Below, one piece after another: positions 6,646 through 14,060 of a stretch of DNA of 14,596 nt. The position numbers and the translations under genes were made by a program. The stretch covers positions 1 through 14,596 of the forward strand of contig DBLZ01000033.1 in the NCBI GenBank assembly GCA_002297545.1, read 5' to 3'. The first letter of the stretch is position 1. Each line of letters begins with the position of its first letter. This stretch comes from Prevotellaceae bacterium UBA711 (GTDB lineage: Bacteria; Bacteroidota; Bacteroidia; Bacteroidales; Bacteroidaceae). The notes below the pieces were generated by a model. The model worked only from the letters and a program-made list of their open reading frames with translations. It did not search any database and was not told where the DNA came from.

Positions 6646-7539
6646 TTATTCGGCGTCTATATCCGGCTCCACATGTATGTTGAGTTGTGTCTCGTTGCCG
6701 TATCGAGCACAGAGTACACGTTCCACATTTGTGGCTATGTCGTGAGCTTTAACCACCGATATCAGCGGATTTACCACTATATGGGCATCTATAATAAATG
6801 ACATGCCATTACAACGAGTCTTTAATTCGTGGATATTCTGTACTCCATCCACATTGGATGCCAACGTTATAATTTCCTTTTCAACGTCATCCGGTAAAGA
6901 GGCTTCCAAGAGTTCTGACAAACTCGGCTGAGCCATCTTGATGGCTGCTATTACTATAACAACACTTATGACACATGAAACCAGAGGATCCAAAATAGTC
7001 CATTTGTCTCCTAATAACATTGCTCCGCCGATACCCAAAAACGCTCCTGCAGACGATAGTGCATCAGAACGATGATGCCATGCATTGGCTACGACCACCA
7101 CACTGCCAGAGTGTTTACCTACGCGTGATGTGATCTGAAAAAGCCATTCTTTTGAAAGCACAGATAAAATTGCAGCCACCAATGCCGGATATGTTGGAAC
7201 AGGCATTTGTTTTCCTTCGATAATGTCCCATATACTATCAATGCCGCCAATCATTAGGTTCAAGCTAATGGCTATTAGCGCTATACCCATCATCAATGTT
7301 GCCAAAGCCTCGAACTTGCCATGTCCGAACTGATGTTTGTGGTCGCTGCCCTTAGATGCTATACGCGTTACTACCAGCACTACAACATCGCTTAACAAAT
7401 CCGATAGTGAATGTATGCCATCTGCCACCATTGCAGCACTGTTTCCAACTACTCCGGCTATGATTTTACATATCGTTAGCAGAACGTTCACGATCGCACC
7501 TACTACGGTAACGCGAAAAATGTCCTTTTCTCTCTGCAT
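6646..7539 (-). CDS. Cation diffusion facilitator (FieF-like divalent metal exporter)
   Basis: 297 residues from the start chosen here. An inner-membrane protein that exports divalent metals in exchange for protons. It has about six membrane segments and a cytoplasmic ferredoxin-like C-terminal domain (from about 220). The transport site quartet is visible as HSLSD (His43, Asp47) and HHRSD (His155, Asp159). E. coli FieF has D-D-H-D at these places, and H-D-H-D quartets are usually linked to zinc or cobalt. The loop HKHQFGHGKFEA (69-80) is standard. The frame stays open to an ATG at 7593, but those 18 extra codons lie in a strong hairpin and look unlike a membrane protein N terminus, so I prefer the ATG at 7539 (MQREKDIFRVT). 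It is convergent with the MiaA-like gene, with 57 bases between and no clear terminator. Confidence 0.9.
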   Translation of the reverse strand: MQREKDIFRVTVVGAIVNVLLTICKIIAGVVGNSAAMVADGIHSLSDLLSDVVVLVVTRIASKGSDHKHQFGHGKFEALATLMMGIALIAISLNLMIGGIDSIWDIIEGKQMPVPTYPALVAAILSVLSKEWLFQITSRVGKHSGSVVVVANAWHHRSDALSSAGAFLGIGGAMLLGDKWTILDPLVSCVISVVIVIAAIKMAQPSLSELLEASLPDDVEKEIITLASNVDGVQNIHELKTRCNGMSFIIDAHIVVNPLISVVKAHDIATNVERVLCARYGNETQLNIHVEPDIDAE

Positions 7540-7556
7540 AAATACGATATTAGCAA

Positions 7557-7590
7557 ATGGATGCCCAAAGGAGTTCCTTCGGGCATCCAT
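7557..7590 (-). terminator. Strong hairpin between gap and the metal exporter
   Basis: ATGGATGCCC (7557-7566) pairs perfectly with GGGCATCCAT (7581-7590). After an A/C mismatch, AAGGA (7568-7572) pairs with TCCTT (7575-7579). It starts 27 bases after the gap stop codon. Only a short ATTT follows on the minus strand, so termination may be partial and some transcription may run into the exporter gene. Its outer stem sequence resembles the hairpin at 166-200. Confidence 0.7.
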
Positions 7591-7616
7591 CATGTAAACT
7601 CTAATTAGGAACGGTA

Positions 7617-8630
7617 TTAGCCGTTAACCTTCTTCATGTGAGCAATGAGTTCGAGAACCTTGTTAGAGTAGCCGATCTCGTTGTCATACCAGCTGACAAC
7701 CTTAACAAAGGTGTCGGTCAGAGCGATACCAGCCTTGGCGTCGAAGATAGAGGTGCGGGTATCACCCAAGAAGTCGCTTGATACAACAGCATCCTCAGTG
7801 TAGCCGAGTACTCCTTTCAACTCGCCCTCAGAAGCAGCCTTCATGGCAGCGCAAATCTCCTCGTACTTAGCAGGCTTAGCCAAGTTAACAGTCAGGTCAA
7901 CTACAGATACGTCCAAAGTGGGAACACGCATAGACATACCGGTCAACTTACCATTCAACTCGGGAATAACCTTACCTACAGCCTTAGCAGCACCGGTAGA
8001 TGAGGGGATGATGTTGCCGCTGGCAGCACGACCACCACGCCAGTCCTTCATAGATGGACCGTCTACGGTCTTCTGTGTAGCTGTGGTGGAGTGTACGGTG
8101 GTCATCAAACCATCGGTGATACCCCAGTTGTCATTCAACACCTTGGCGATGGGAGCCAAGCAGTTGGTGGTGCAAGAAGCGTTAGAAACGAACTGAGTGC
8201 CCTTAACGTACTTGTCAAAGTTTACACCGCATACGAACATGGGAGTAGCGTCCTTTGAGGGAGCAGACATAACAACATATTTGGCACCTGCCTCGATGTG
8301 AGCCTGAGCCTTCTCCTGAGTAAGGAACAAGCCGGTAGACTCAACTACATACTCAGCACCAATCTCACCCCACTTCAGGTCAGCAGGGTTGCGCTCTGCA
8401 GTTACACGGATAGACTTGCCGTTAACAATCAGCTTGCTGTTCTCTACATCAGCCTCGATAGTACCATTGAAAGCACCGTGCATGGTGTCATACTTGAGCA
8501 TGTATGCCAAGTAGTCTACAGGGCACAGGTCATTGATGCCTACAATCTCGATGTCGCTACGATTCTGAGCGGCACGGAATACGAAACGGCCGATACGGCC
8601 GAAACCATTAATACCAACTTTTGTTGCCAT
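7617..8630 (-). CDS. gap: Glyceraldehyde-3-phosphate dehydrogenase, type I
   Basis: 337 residues, full length, cytoplasmic. It oxidises glyceraldehyde-3-phosphate to 1,3-bisphosphoglycerate in glycolysis, with NAD+ as the likely cofactor. Residues seen: the Rossmann loop GFGRIG at 9-14, Asp34 after the second strand (GINDL), which favours NAD over NADP, the catalytic Cys153 in SNASCTTNC, His180 in TTVHSTT, and SWYDNEIGYS near the C terminus. Codon use is strongly biased toward a limited set, as in very highly expressed genes. The leader is unusually long (about 200 bases from the nearest TAnnTTTG element) and seems to hold a small ORF. A hairpin follows the stop codon. Confidence 0.97.
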   Translation of the reverse strand: MATKVGINGFGRIGRFVFRAAQNRSDIEIVGINDLCPVDYLAYMLKYDTMHGAFNGTIEADVENSKLIVNGKSIRVTAERNPADLKWGEIGAEYVVESTGLFLTQEKAQAHIEAGAKYVVMSAPSKDATPMFVCGVNFDKYVKGTQFVSNASCTTNCLAPIAKVLNDNWGITDGLMTTVHSTTATQKTVDGPSMKDWRGGRAASGNIIPSSTGAAKAVGKVIPELNGKLTGMSMRVPTLDVSVVDLTVNLAKPAKYEEICAAMKAASEGELKGVLGYTEDAVVSSDFLGDTRTSIFDAKAGIALTDTFVKVVSWYDNEIGYSNKVLELIAHMKKVNG

Positions 8631-8727
8631 TTTCTTACTTTAATTTAATAAGGTTAATATAAGAAACTATTGTTTACTCTCTTTACTTCTATATCTGTCT
8701 TTTGTGGTTACACGCACCCTATGCAAC

Positions 8728-8820
8728 CTAACCGCAGTTGCAATAATCTGCGCTTCTACATGCCATCATCAACAACAGCACAATAAGCCACATCGTTGCA
8801 ATAATCGTACTCTTACGCAC
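8728..8820 (-). CDS. Candidate 30-codon lipoprotein-like small ORF in the gap leader
   Basis: Minus strand, GTG start at 8820 and TAG stop at 8730-8728. The predicted peptide begins with a charged M-R-K, continues with a hydrophobic core MWLIVLLLMMAC (residues 10-21) that ends in a lipobox-like L-M-M-A-C, and finishes with a short Cys-rich tail of nine residues. AAAGGAG (8833-8827) lies six bases before the GTG; such a site is unusual in Bacteroidetes. A TAAATTTG element lies directly upstream (8848-8841), so this ORF would be the first thing translated on the gap transcript, about 100 bases before the gap ATG. It could be a real small lipoprotein, a regulatory leader peptide, or chance. I know no named family for it. 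An ATG at 8793 in the same frame is an alternative start (MWLIV...). Confidence 0.45.
   Translation of the reverse strand: MRKSTIIATMWLIVLLLMMACRSADYCNCG
8737..8806. repeat. 12-base direct repeat in the gap leader
   Basis: GTTGCAATAATC occurs at 8737-8748 and again at 8795-8806 (GATTATTGCAAC on the gap transcript strand), 46 bases apart. The two copies fall near the beginning and the end of the candidate small ORF and are read in different frames there. The downstream copy sits in a small stem CGCAG (8733-8737) / CTGCG (8748-8752). The function is unknown; it could be a protein- or RNA-binding site. Confidence 0.5.
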
Positions 8821-8834
8821 TTTTGTCTCCTTTC

Positions 8835-8868
8835 TTTGCGCAAATTTACAATTTTCTTTTTAATTTCG
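8835..8868 (+). promoter_or_regulatory. Possible mscL promoter
   Basis: TTTG (8835-8838), 22 bases, then TAATTTCG (8861-8868), which differs from TAnnTTTG at one base. The spacing is slightly long. It would give a leader of about 55 bases before the mscL ATG at 8933. It overlaps the opposite-strand gap promoter element. Weak call. Confidence 0.35.
8841..8848 (-). promoter_or_regulatory. -7 element of the gap promoter
   Basis: On the minus strand TAAATTTG (8848-8841) matches TAnnTTTG exactly. The nearest upstream TTTG (8877-8874) is 25 bases away, longer than the usual 19-21. Transcription would begin near 8835, leaving a leader of about 200 bases before the gap ATG and only a few bases before the Shine-Dalgarno site of the small ORF. 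Confidence 0.55.
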
Positions 8869-8932
8869 CATCGCAAAGCCACGAGAATTTGACTAAATAC
8901 ATATAATTAACTATCTAACTTATCAAAAGCAA

Positions 8933-9373
8933 ATGGCAAAGAGCACATTTTTTCAAGATTTCAAGGCCTTCGCTATGAAGGGTAATGTTGTGGACATGGC
9001 CGTTGGTGTTATCATTGGCGGTGCGTTCGGCAAAATTGTATCCAGTATCGTGAACGACATCATCATGCCTCCCATCGGCTGGCTCATAGGTGGAGTAGAC
9101 TTCAAGGAACTGAAATACGAGATGCCCGTCAATCCGTTGAGCGTACAGGAAGGCGTGGATCCTGTTCCTGTCACAATCAACTATGGCAACTTTCTGCAGA
9201 CTACCTTTGACTTCCTCATCATTGCTTTCTGTATATTCATCTTGATAAAGCTTATCACAAAGTTTACCAAGAAGAAGGAAGAGCCCCAGCCTGCAGCTCC
9301 AGCCCCTGCTCCGGAACCAAGCGCAGAAGAGAAGTTACTGACCGAGATACGCGATTTGCTTAAGAACAAGTAA
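8933..9373 (+). CDS. mscL: Large-conductance mechanosensitive channel MscL
   Basis: 146 residues. A homopentameric inner-membrane channel that opens under membrane tension to release solutes during osmotic down-shock. The N terminus FFQDFKAFAMKGNVVDMAVG (6-25) and the first membrane helix to IIMPPIG (43-49) are diagnostic. A periplasmic loop runs about 52-85, the second membrane helix about 86-110, and a cytoplasmic tail follows with an Ala-Pro rich linker (117-130) and the bundle helix EEKLLTEIRDLL (132-143). The length is normal. It stands alone between gap (divergent) and the GH3 gene (convergent). Confidence 0.97.
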   Translation: MAKSTFFQDFKAFAMKGNVVDMAVGVIIGGAFGKIVSSIVNDIIMPPIGWLIGGVDFKELKYEMPVNPLSVQEGVDPVPVTINYGNFLQTTFDFLIIAFCIFILIKLITKFTKKKEEPQPAAPAPAPEPSAEEKLLTEIRDLLKNK

Positions 9374-9414
9374 TGCACCATCTCATCTCATTTCTTAGAG
9401 TTTGAATAAATTGC

Positions 9415-9453
9415 ATGACAGGGAAATCTCCAGGTAAGAGGCTTCCCTGTCAT
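9415..9453. terminator. Bidirectional hairpin between mscL and the GH3 gene
   Basis: ATGACAGGGAA (9415-9425) pairs perfectly with TTCCCTGTCAT (9443-9453), eleven pairs around a 17-base loop. It begins 42 bases after the mscL stop codon and ends 27 bases from the GH3 stop codon, so it can serve both convergent transcripts. A second small hairpin, AAGCAT (9465-9470) / ATGCTT (9476-9481) with a five-base loop, overlaps the GH3 stop codon. Confidence 0.75.
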
Positions 9454-9479
9454 CTTATGAATACAAGCATGATGGATGC

Positions 9480-11699
9480 TTAGTAGACGCTATACTGCTC
9501 TCCCTCTATGGTCAGATGCCCCAAGCAACCTTCTGCCTTGCCCGGTTGGCCTCCACCGATATGTATAGAGACCTCTCCGGCTTTTTCTATCAGGTTGCCC
9601 TGCTCGTCCACCAATGCCAGATCCTCGGGAGCAAGTGTAAAGGTTACGTTCTTACTTTCTCCCTTTTCCAGGTGAATGCGCTTAAATCCCTTTAGTGAAC
9701 ACAGAGGCACACGAGTATTGCCGTTTTGTGGATGTACCACGTATAGTTGAACCACCTCGTCGCCATCGCGCTTGCCGGTGTTTTCCACTGTGGCAGTAAC
9801 CCGAAGGCTCTCGCCGGTCCTCACAGTTGGACGGCAACTCATGGACTTATATGCAAAGGTTGTGTAGCTAAGGCCGTAACCGAAAGGGTAACGCACTTTG
9901 CCCTTGAAGTAACGGTATGTGCGGTTGGCCATGGAATAATCCTCAAAGTCAGGCAAATCTTTGTCGCTCATGTAAGTGGTCAGCGGCATGCGTCCGGCTG
10001 GGTTATAGTCTCCAAAGAGCACGTCCACGATGGCGTCACCACCAGCCTGGCCTCCATACCACGCCTGCAGGATGGCATCGACATTGCCACTTTCCCACTC
10101 GAAATTCATTACAGAGCCCGACATGTTCACGAGAATCAAAGGCTTGCCGGTCTTCTTCAGAGCCTTCATCAATTCGGTTTGAACCCGTGGCAACTGTATT
10201 GTGGTGCGGTCACCTCCGTAAAACCCCGTATAGCCTCCTGCTCCGGCATCTCCTGCCTCGCCTTCATAATCGGCACTGATGCCACCAACAAAGACAATCA
10301 CGTCAGCCCTTTTGGCCTTTGCCGCTATCTGTGCAAAAGTCGGGCCGCCCTCCAGTTCCTTGGCAATACCAACACCCTGGATGGTGTCTATCTGTATGGA
10401 TCTGCCCACACGTTTAACCAGGCTCTTATACGGAGTGATAACCTCGCTTGGCATGCCGAAATAGTTCGCGAGTAATGTCTTTTCGTTGTCTATGTTGGGC
10501 CCCACCAAGGCAATTCGCCTGATCTTATCTGCATTAAGAGGCAAGATATTCCTGTGGTTCTCCAGCAGCACCATCGACTCCCGGGCCATCCTGTAGGCAT
10601 GTGCCTTATGTGCATCACATTCCAGCACATCGCGTCCTATGCCGGAATAAGGCACTCGGTCGGCCGGGTCATACATACCCATCTTGAATTGTATGCGAAA
10701 AAGGCGTGCCAATGATACGTTGATTTCCTTCTCGGATATTTGACCGCGTTGCACTCCCTGCAACAATTTCTGATAAGAGTTGCCGCACTCCATGTCTGTA
10801 CCATTCAGCACGGCGTCTACCACGGCATCTGTCCTGTTGCCGTGTGTCTTGTGGAAAGACACAAAGTCACTTACGGCCCAGCAATCCGAGGTCACATAGC
10901 CGTCAAAATCCCACTGATTACGCAGGATGTCCTGCAACAGCTTGTTATTGCCGCAGCAAGGCTGACCCTCGTACCGGTTGTATGCACACATCACACCATG
11001 CACCTTGGCCTTGGTGATCACTTCATGGAAGGCAGGCAGATACGTGTCCCATAGATCATACCACGAAGTCCGTGCATCGTAGGAATGACGGTTCGCCTCC
11101 GGACCGCTATGCACGGCAAAGTGCTTGGCACATGCCACAGCTTTCAAATAATATGGGTCGTCGCCTTCCAGGCCACGTACTATGGCGGAACCCATCTTGC
11201 CCGTCAGGTATGGGTCTTCGCCATAGGTTTCCTGTCCACGTCCCCAGCGTGGATCGCGGAAGATATTGATATTGGGAGTCCAATAGGTCAGACCACGGTA
11301 TATCTCTCCAGTCTTGCCCGTCCTCAGGTCTTCGTTGAAGATAGCACGTCCCTCAGAGGCTGTGATGTCTCCCATCTTTTGCAGAGCCTCTGTATCGAAA
11401 GTGGCAGCCATGCCTATGGCCTGAGGAAATACGGTTACCTTCTCCTTGGTACGCGCAACCCCATGTAAGGCTTCGTTCCACCAATTATAAGCCGGAATGC
11501 CCAAACGTGGCACGGCAGGTGCCGTGTACTTCATCATTTCCACCTTCTCTTCCAGTGTCAGGCGCGAGATGATGTCTTTAACCCGCACCTCCAGAGCGAG
11601 GTCGGGATTGCGAAATGGATAGTCGTATGTCTGCGCCATCAGGCCATTGACCGATATGGCGGCCAGCATCAGCATGCTTTTTAATCTTTGTACTGTCAT
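9480..11699 (-). CDS. Secreted GH3 glycosidase (beta-xylosidase or beta-glucosidase like)
   Basis: 739 residues from the start chosen here. It should release terminal beta-linked sugars in the periplasm. The N terminus MTVQRLKSMLMLAAISVNGL followed by MAQ is a signal peptide with likely cleavage after Ala-Gln. Then come the GH3 barrel with WTPNINIFRDPRWGRGQETY (140-159), KHF at 192-194 and the nucleophile Asp272 in VTSDCWA; the second GH3 domain with SADYEGE (475-481), whose Glu479 or Glu481 is the probable acid/base, and GGDRTTIQLP; FGYGLSYTTF (606-615); and a C-terminal fibronectin-III-like domain. The SDC form of the nucleophile motif and the WTPNINI segment resemble xylosidase/arabinosidase members, but the substrate is not decided. 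The frame is open to 11879, but that part overlaps the upstream gene and lacks a signal peptide, so ATG 11699 is preferred; ATG 11732 is an alternative. It is last in its operon, 70 bases after the lipoprotein gene. Confidence 0.92.
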   Translation of the reverse strand: MTVQRLKSMLMLAAISVNGLMAQTYDYPFRNPDLALEVRVKDIISRLTLEEKVEMMKYTAPAVPRLGIPAYNWWNEALHGVARTKEKVTVFPQAIGMAATFDTEALQKMGDITASEGRAIFNEDLRTGKTGEIYRGLTYWTPNINIFRDPRWGRGQETYGEDPYLTGKMGSAIVRGLEGDDPYYLKAVACAKHFAVHSGPEANRHSYDARTSWYDLWDTYLPAFHEVITKAKVHGVMCAYNRYEGQPCCGNNKLLQDILRNQWDFDGYVTSDCWAVSDFVSFHKTHGNRTDAVVDAVLNGTDMECGNSYQKLLQGVQRGQISEKEINVSLARLFRIQFKMGMYDPADRVPYSGIGRDVLECDAHKAHAYRMARESMVLLENHRNILPLNADKIRRIALVGPNIDNEKTLLANYFGMPSEVITPYKSLVKRVGRSIQIDTIQGVGIAKELEGGPTFAQIAAKAKRADVIVFVGGISADYEGEAGDAGAGGYTGFYGGDRTTIQLPRVQTELMKALKKTGKPLILVNMSGSVMNFEWESGNVDAILQAWYGGQAGGDAIVDVLFGDYNPAGRMPLTTYMSDKDLPDFEDYSMANRTYRYFKGKVRYPFGYGLSYTTFAYKSMSCRPTVRTGESLRVTATVENTGKRDGDEVVQLYVVHPQNGNTRVPLCSLKGFKRIHLEKGESKNVTFTLAPEDLALVDEQGNLIEKAGEVSIHIGGGQPGKAEGCLGHLTIEGEQYSVY

Positions 11700-11769
11700 T
11701 ATATTATGTTGTACCTTATTATATATATCCATAGTCTTACGCCCATTTGCCACAATAGAGGTTACACCC

Positions 11770-14049
11770 TTAGTATCCGTCCGCACGATGCAGGTTGAAT
11801 GTTTCCACGGACCTACCTTGCTCCATACGATGCAGCACCCAGCTGTCGACATCGGCTCCGTTTTCCAGATGCCAGTCATAGGCCGGATTCATCAGAAGTT
11901 TGCGCAGTTGACGCGGGAAAGCATTTGCCCTGCGTGCGGCCTCCCATGTGCGGATGGCCTTGAATATCTCGTACTTCTGCGGGCAACTTTCCACGTCATC
12001 CTGATTGATGTGCAAGAAATATGTCGCGCCATAGCCAACGGAGATGGCCTCTATGTGCTCGTATTGCTCCACAGTGGAACTGCTGCCGATGGGGAAATTG
12101 CTACCGAACGAAACGGGGAAAAAGTTCGAATATGTCACGTCGCGCATGTCCTTGCCTTGACTGGTGCTACTGCCCCACTCGCGTGTATTCAGGTCATACA
12201 TGTTGGTGCCTCCGCCTACGTTCCATATACTTTGATAATGCCACGAGCCCTCTGAAAGAGTCGCGCCGGTAAAGCGGAGATATGGCACACCCAGTTCATC
12301 AGCATGTTCAAACACACGTCGGAAGAAACGTTTTGCCGAATAGTAGCCATGACCATTGTTGAACAGGAACTCCTGACCGTCAAGGTCAAAAAGAGTGATC
12401 CCGCACTTCCTGGATACCTCGGCATAGTACTCGGCGATCTTGTCCTGCAAGGCCAGATTGGGGATAATGCCATCGTAGCCATAGTTGACCGTCACCTGTA
12501 GTTTTTCCAACACGTCTCCCTTTCTGTGGGGCTGTTTTTGGGTGCCCCAATAGCCGCGGGTCACGTTCTGCAGGGTGTACGGTTCTGTCTTGCTCACTCC
12601 CATATAGTGGATCAACTCCTTGCCTATCTTTATCATGTTCAGATTGGCGCAATGTCCTTCCCAACTGGCTATTTCGTCAAGGTACGTTGGGTCATCCACC
12701 ACAATGGCCGTGTCAGTGTCCGAAACATCTGCTGCCAACACACGCCTCTGCTGACTGCACAGGCTGTCGCTCGGCACAGGGCTGGCATCCATGGTTCCGG
12801 GAGCCAAGGAGTTTGTTATGGACGTACGTCCCAACATGATACCCGACTTGGCCGCCAAGTCGGCATACTCGCGATGTGACAAATTGCCCGATGTCAAGCG
12901 GAAAGGCTTGCCACTATGACTCGGACCGTCCAGATAGGCATCATTGGCTCTGTCAGGACGCAGGAAGCCCTGGTCATAGGCATGGATGGAGGGAAGCCCC
13001 ATTTGCCTGGTATATGAGATGATGCTGTCATACTTGTTCCCGCTGGTTATCACATCCGCCGCGTATGCCGCAGGATCCTTCACCCATTTGCCTCCTATGG
13101 TGGGATGAGGCAGGCCTTCGTTTATGACCACGTTCTGTATCACATCCATCAGCGCCGTACTGTCTGGGCTGCCCCACAGAGCTACGGACGACCCGATAAA
13201 GTCCACACCGGGAATGGGCTCCACATCTATGTGATTAGGGATATTGGAGGGCATGTGCGGAATCAGGGAGTAGAGAACCTGACGTGGGCGGGTGCGATCG
13301 CGTGACTGATAATTCAAGTATATGCGCCCCAGAGAATCCACCTGTGCCGCATTGCCGTACATGATGCGGTAGTACGGCTCCTTGTTGGCATAGAAAGCCA
13401 CATCGCTGATGCCGTCTCCACCAAGCGAGAAATGCAGCCCCTCGTGAAGACTGTCGGGCAAGGGGAAGCGCTTGTTGTCCGGCGTGTGTATGATGTACTC
13501 AAACGGTGCGGCATCGCCCTCGATGTCGGCCGTACCGCCCAAAGTGTTGTCGTCCAGGGCCAGCACACCTATGCAGTAGTTCACCACATCGCTGGTATCG
13601 CGCGCCACGCCGATGATTTCGCCCAACAGGTTCGTAATGTTGGTATAGTAGCTGCCCCACTGTATGGCATCCACCCCGTTACGTGGTTCAAGGCTGTTGA
13701 GAGTCAGCTTGAAGTACTTTTCCTTGGGCTGCATGGCCACCTCCGCCACCGAGCCGTTCGGATAGTGCAGCGTAAAGCAGCACGATGTCTTGTCATACGA
13801 CGCGCTTCGCGGCATGTAGTACACATTCTTCTCCGAGTCATACAGCGACATCAGCGGAGAGGGCTTGTCCGTAGGGCTGAATTCGTACTGGGGGAACGTG
13901 GTGGTATTCCTCATGCTGGTAATGTAGCCACGGTTGTTTACCGCGATACGGAAGTAGTCGGTATCAAAACTCCACTCCTTTCCTGAGGAGCAAGCCACAA
14001 GGCAAATGGCGGTGGCACAGGCCGGGATAAGATTAAAGTGCTTCATCAT
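11770..14049 (-). CDS. Large uncharacterised lipoprotein, glycoside-hydrolase-like
   Basis: 759 residues. A lipoprotein signal peptide ends in CLVAC with the acylated Cys at 20, followed by SSGKEW; it lies in the cell envelope, possibly at the surface. I do not recognise a named family. Residues about 25-290 read as a beta-sandwich. From about 300 the pattern suggests a TIM barrel: strands LPSIHAYDQ (352-360), SGIMLGRTSITN (402-413), ITLFDLDGQE (551-560) and VPYLRFTGAT (588-597). Asp555, Asp557 and Glu560 are candidate catalytic residues. Residues about 436-516 look like an inserted small beta module (finding below). The partial gene upstream ends 11 bases away and the GH3 gene follows, so a shared carbohydrate substrate is likely. 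Base composition is GC-richer than in the glycogen and regulator genes. Catalytic activity is inferred from fold-like pattern and context only. Confidence 0.75.
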   Translation of the reverse strand: MMKHFNLIPACATAICLVACSSGKEWSFDTDYFRIAVNNRGYITSMRNTTTFPQYEFSPTDKPSPLMSLYDSEKNVYYMPRSASYDKTSCCFTLHYPNGSVAEVAMQPKEKYFKLTLNSLEPRNGVDAIQWGSYYTNITNLLGEIIGVARDTSDVVNYCIGVLALDDNTLGGTADIEGDAAPFEYIIHTPDNKRFPLPDSLHEGLHFSLGGDGISDVAFYANKEPYYRIMYGNAAQVDSLGRIYLNYQSRDRTRPRQVLYSLIPHMPSNIPNHIDVEPIPGVDFIGSSVALWGSPDSTALMDVIQNVVINEGLPHPTIGGKWVKDPAAYAADVITSGNKYDSIISYTRQMGLPSIHAYDQGFLRPDRANDAYLDGPSHSGKPFRLTSGNLSHREYADLAAKSGIMLGRTSITNSLAPGTMDASPVPSDSLCSQQRRVLAADVSDTDTAIVVDDPTYLDEIASWEGHCANLNMIKIGKELIHYMGVSKTEPYTLQNVTRGYWGTQKQPHRKGDVLEKLQVTVNYGYDGIIPNLALQDKIAEYYAEVSRKCGITLFDLDGQEFLFNNGHGYYSAKRFFRRVFEHADELGVPYLRFTGATLSEGSWHYQSIWNVGGGTNMYDLNTREWGSSTSQGKDMRDVTYSNFFPVSFGSNFPIGSSSTVEQYEHIEAISVGYGATYFLHINQDDVESCPQKYEIFKAIRTWEAARRANAFPRQLRKLLMNPAYDWHLENGADVDSWVLHRMEQGRSVETFNLHRADGY

Positions 14050-14060
14050 ATGATACGATA

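Noticed and set aside
8704..8892. Plus-strand 62-codon open frame between gap and mscL
   Set aside because: The His/Gln/Cys-rich translation looks random, and it is antisense to the gap leader and promoter. The minus-strand small ORF is the better candidate.
11700..11879. N-terminal 60-residue extension of the GH3 protein
   Set aside because: It overlaps the end of the upstream lipoprotein gene, and a proper signal peptide begins only at the ATG at 11699.
11647..12255. Plus-strand open frame of 202 codons across the GH3 start and the lipoprotein 3' end
   Set aside because: It crosses two real genes on the other strand and contains no recognisable motif.
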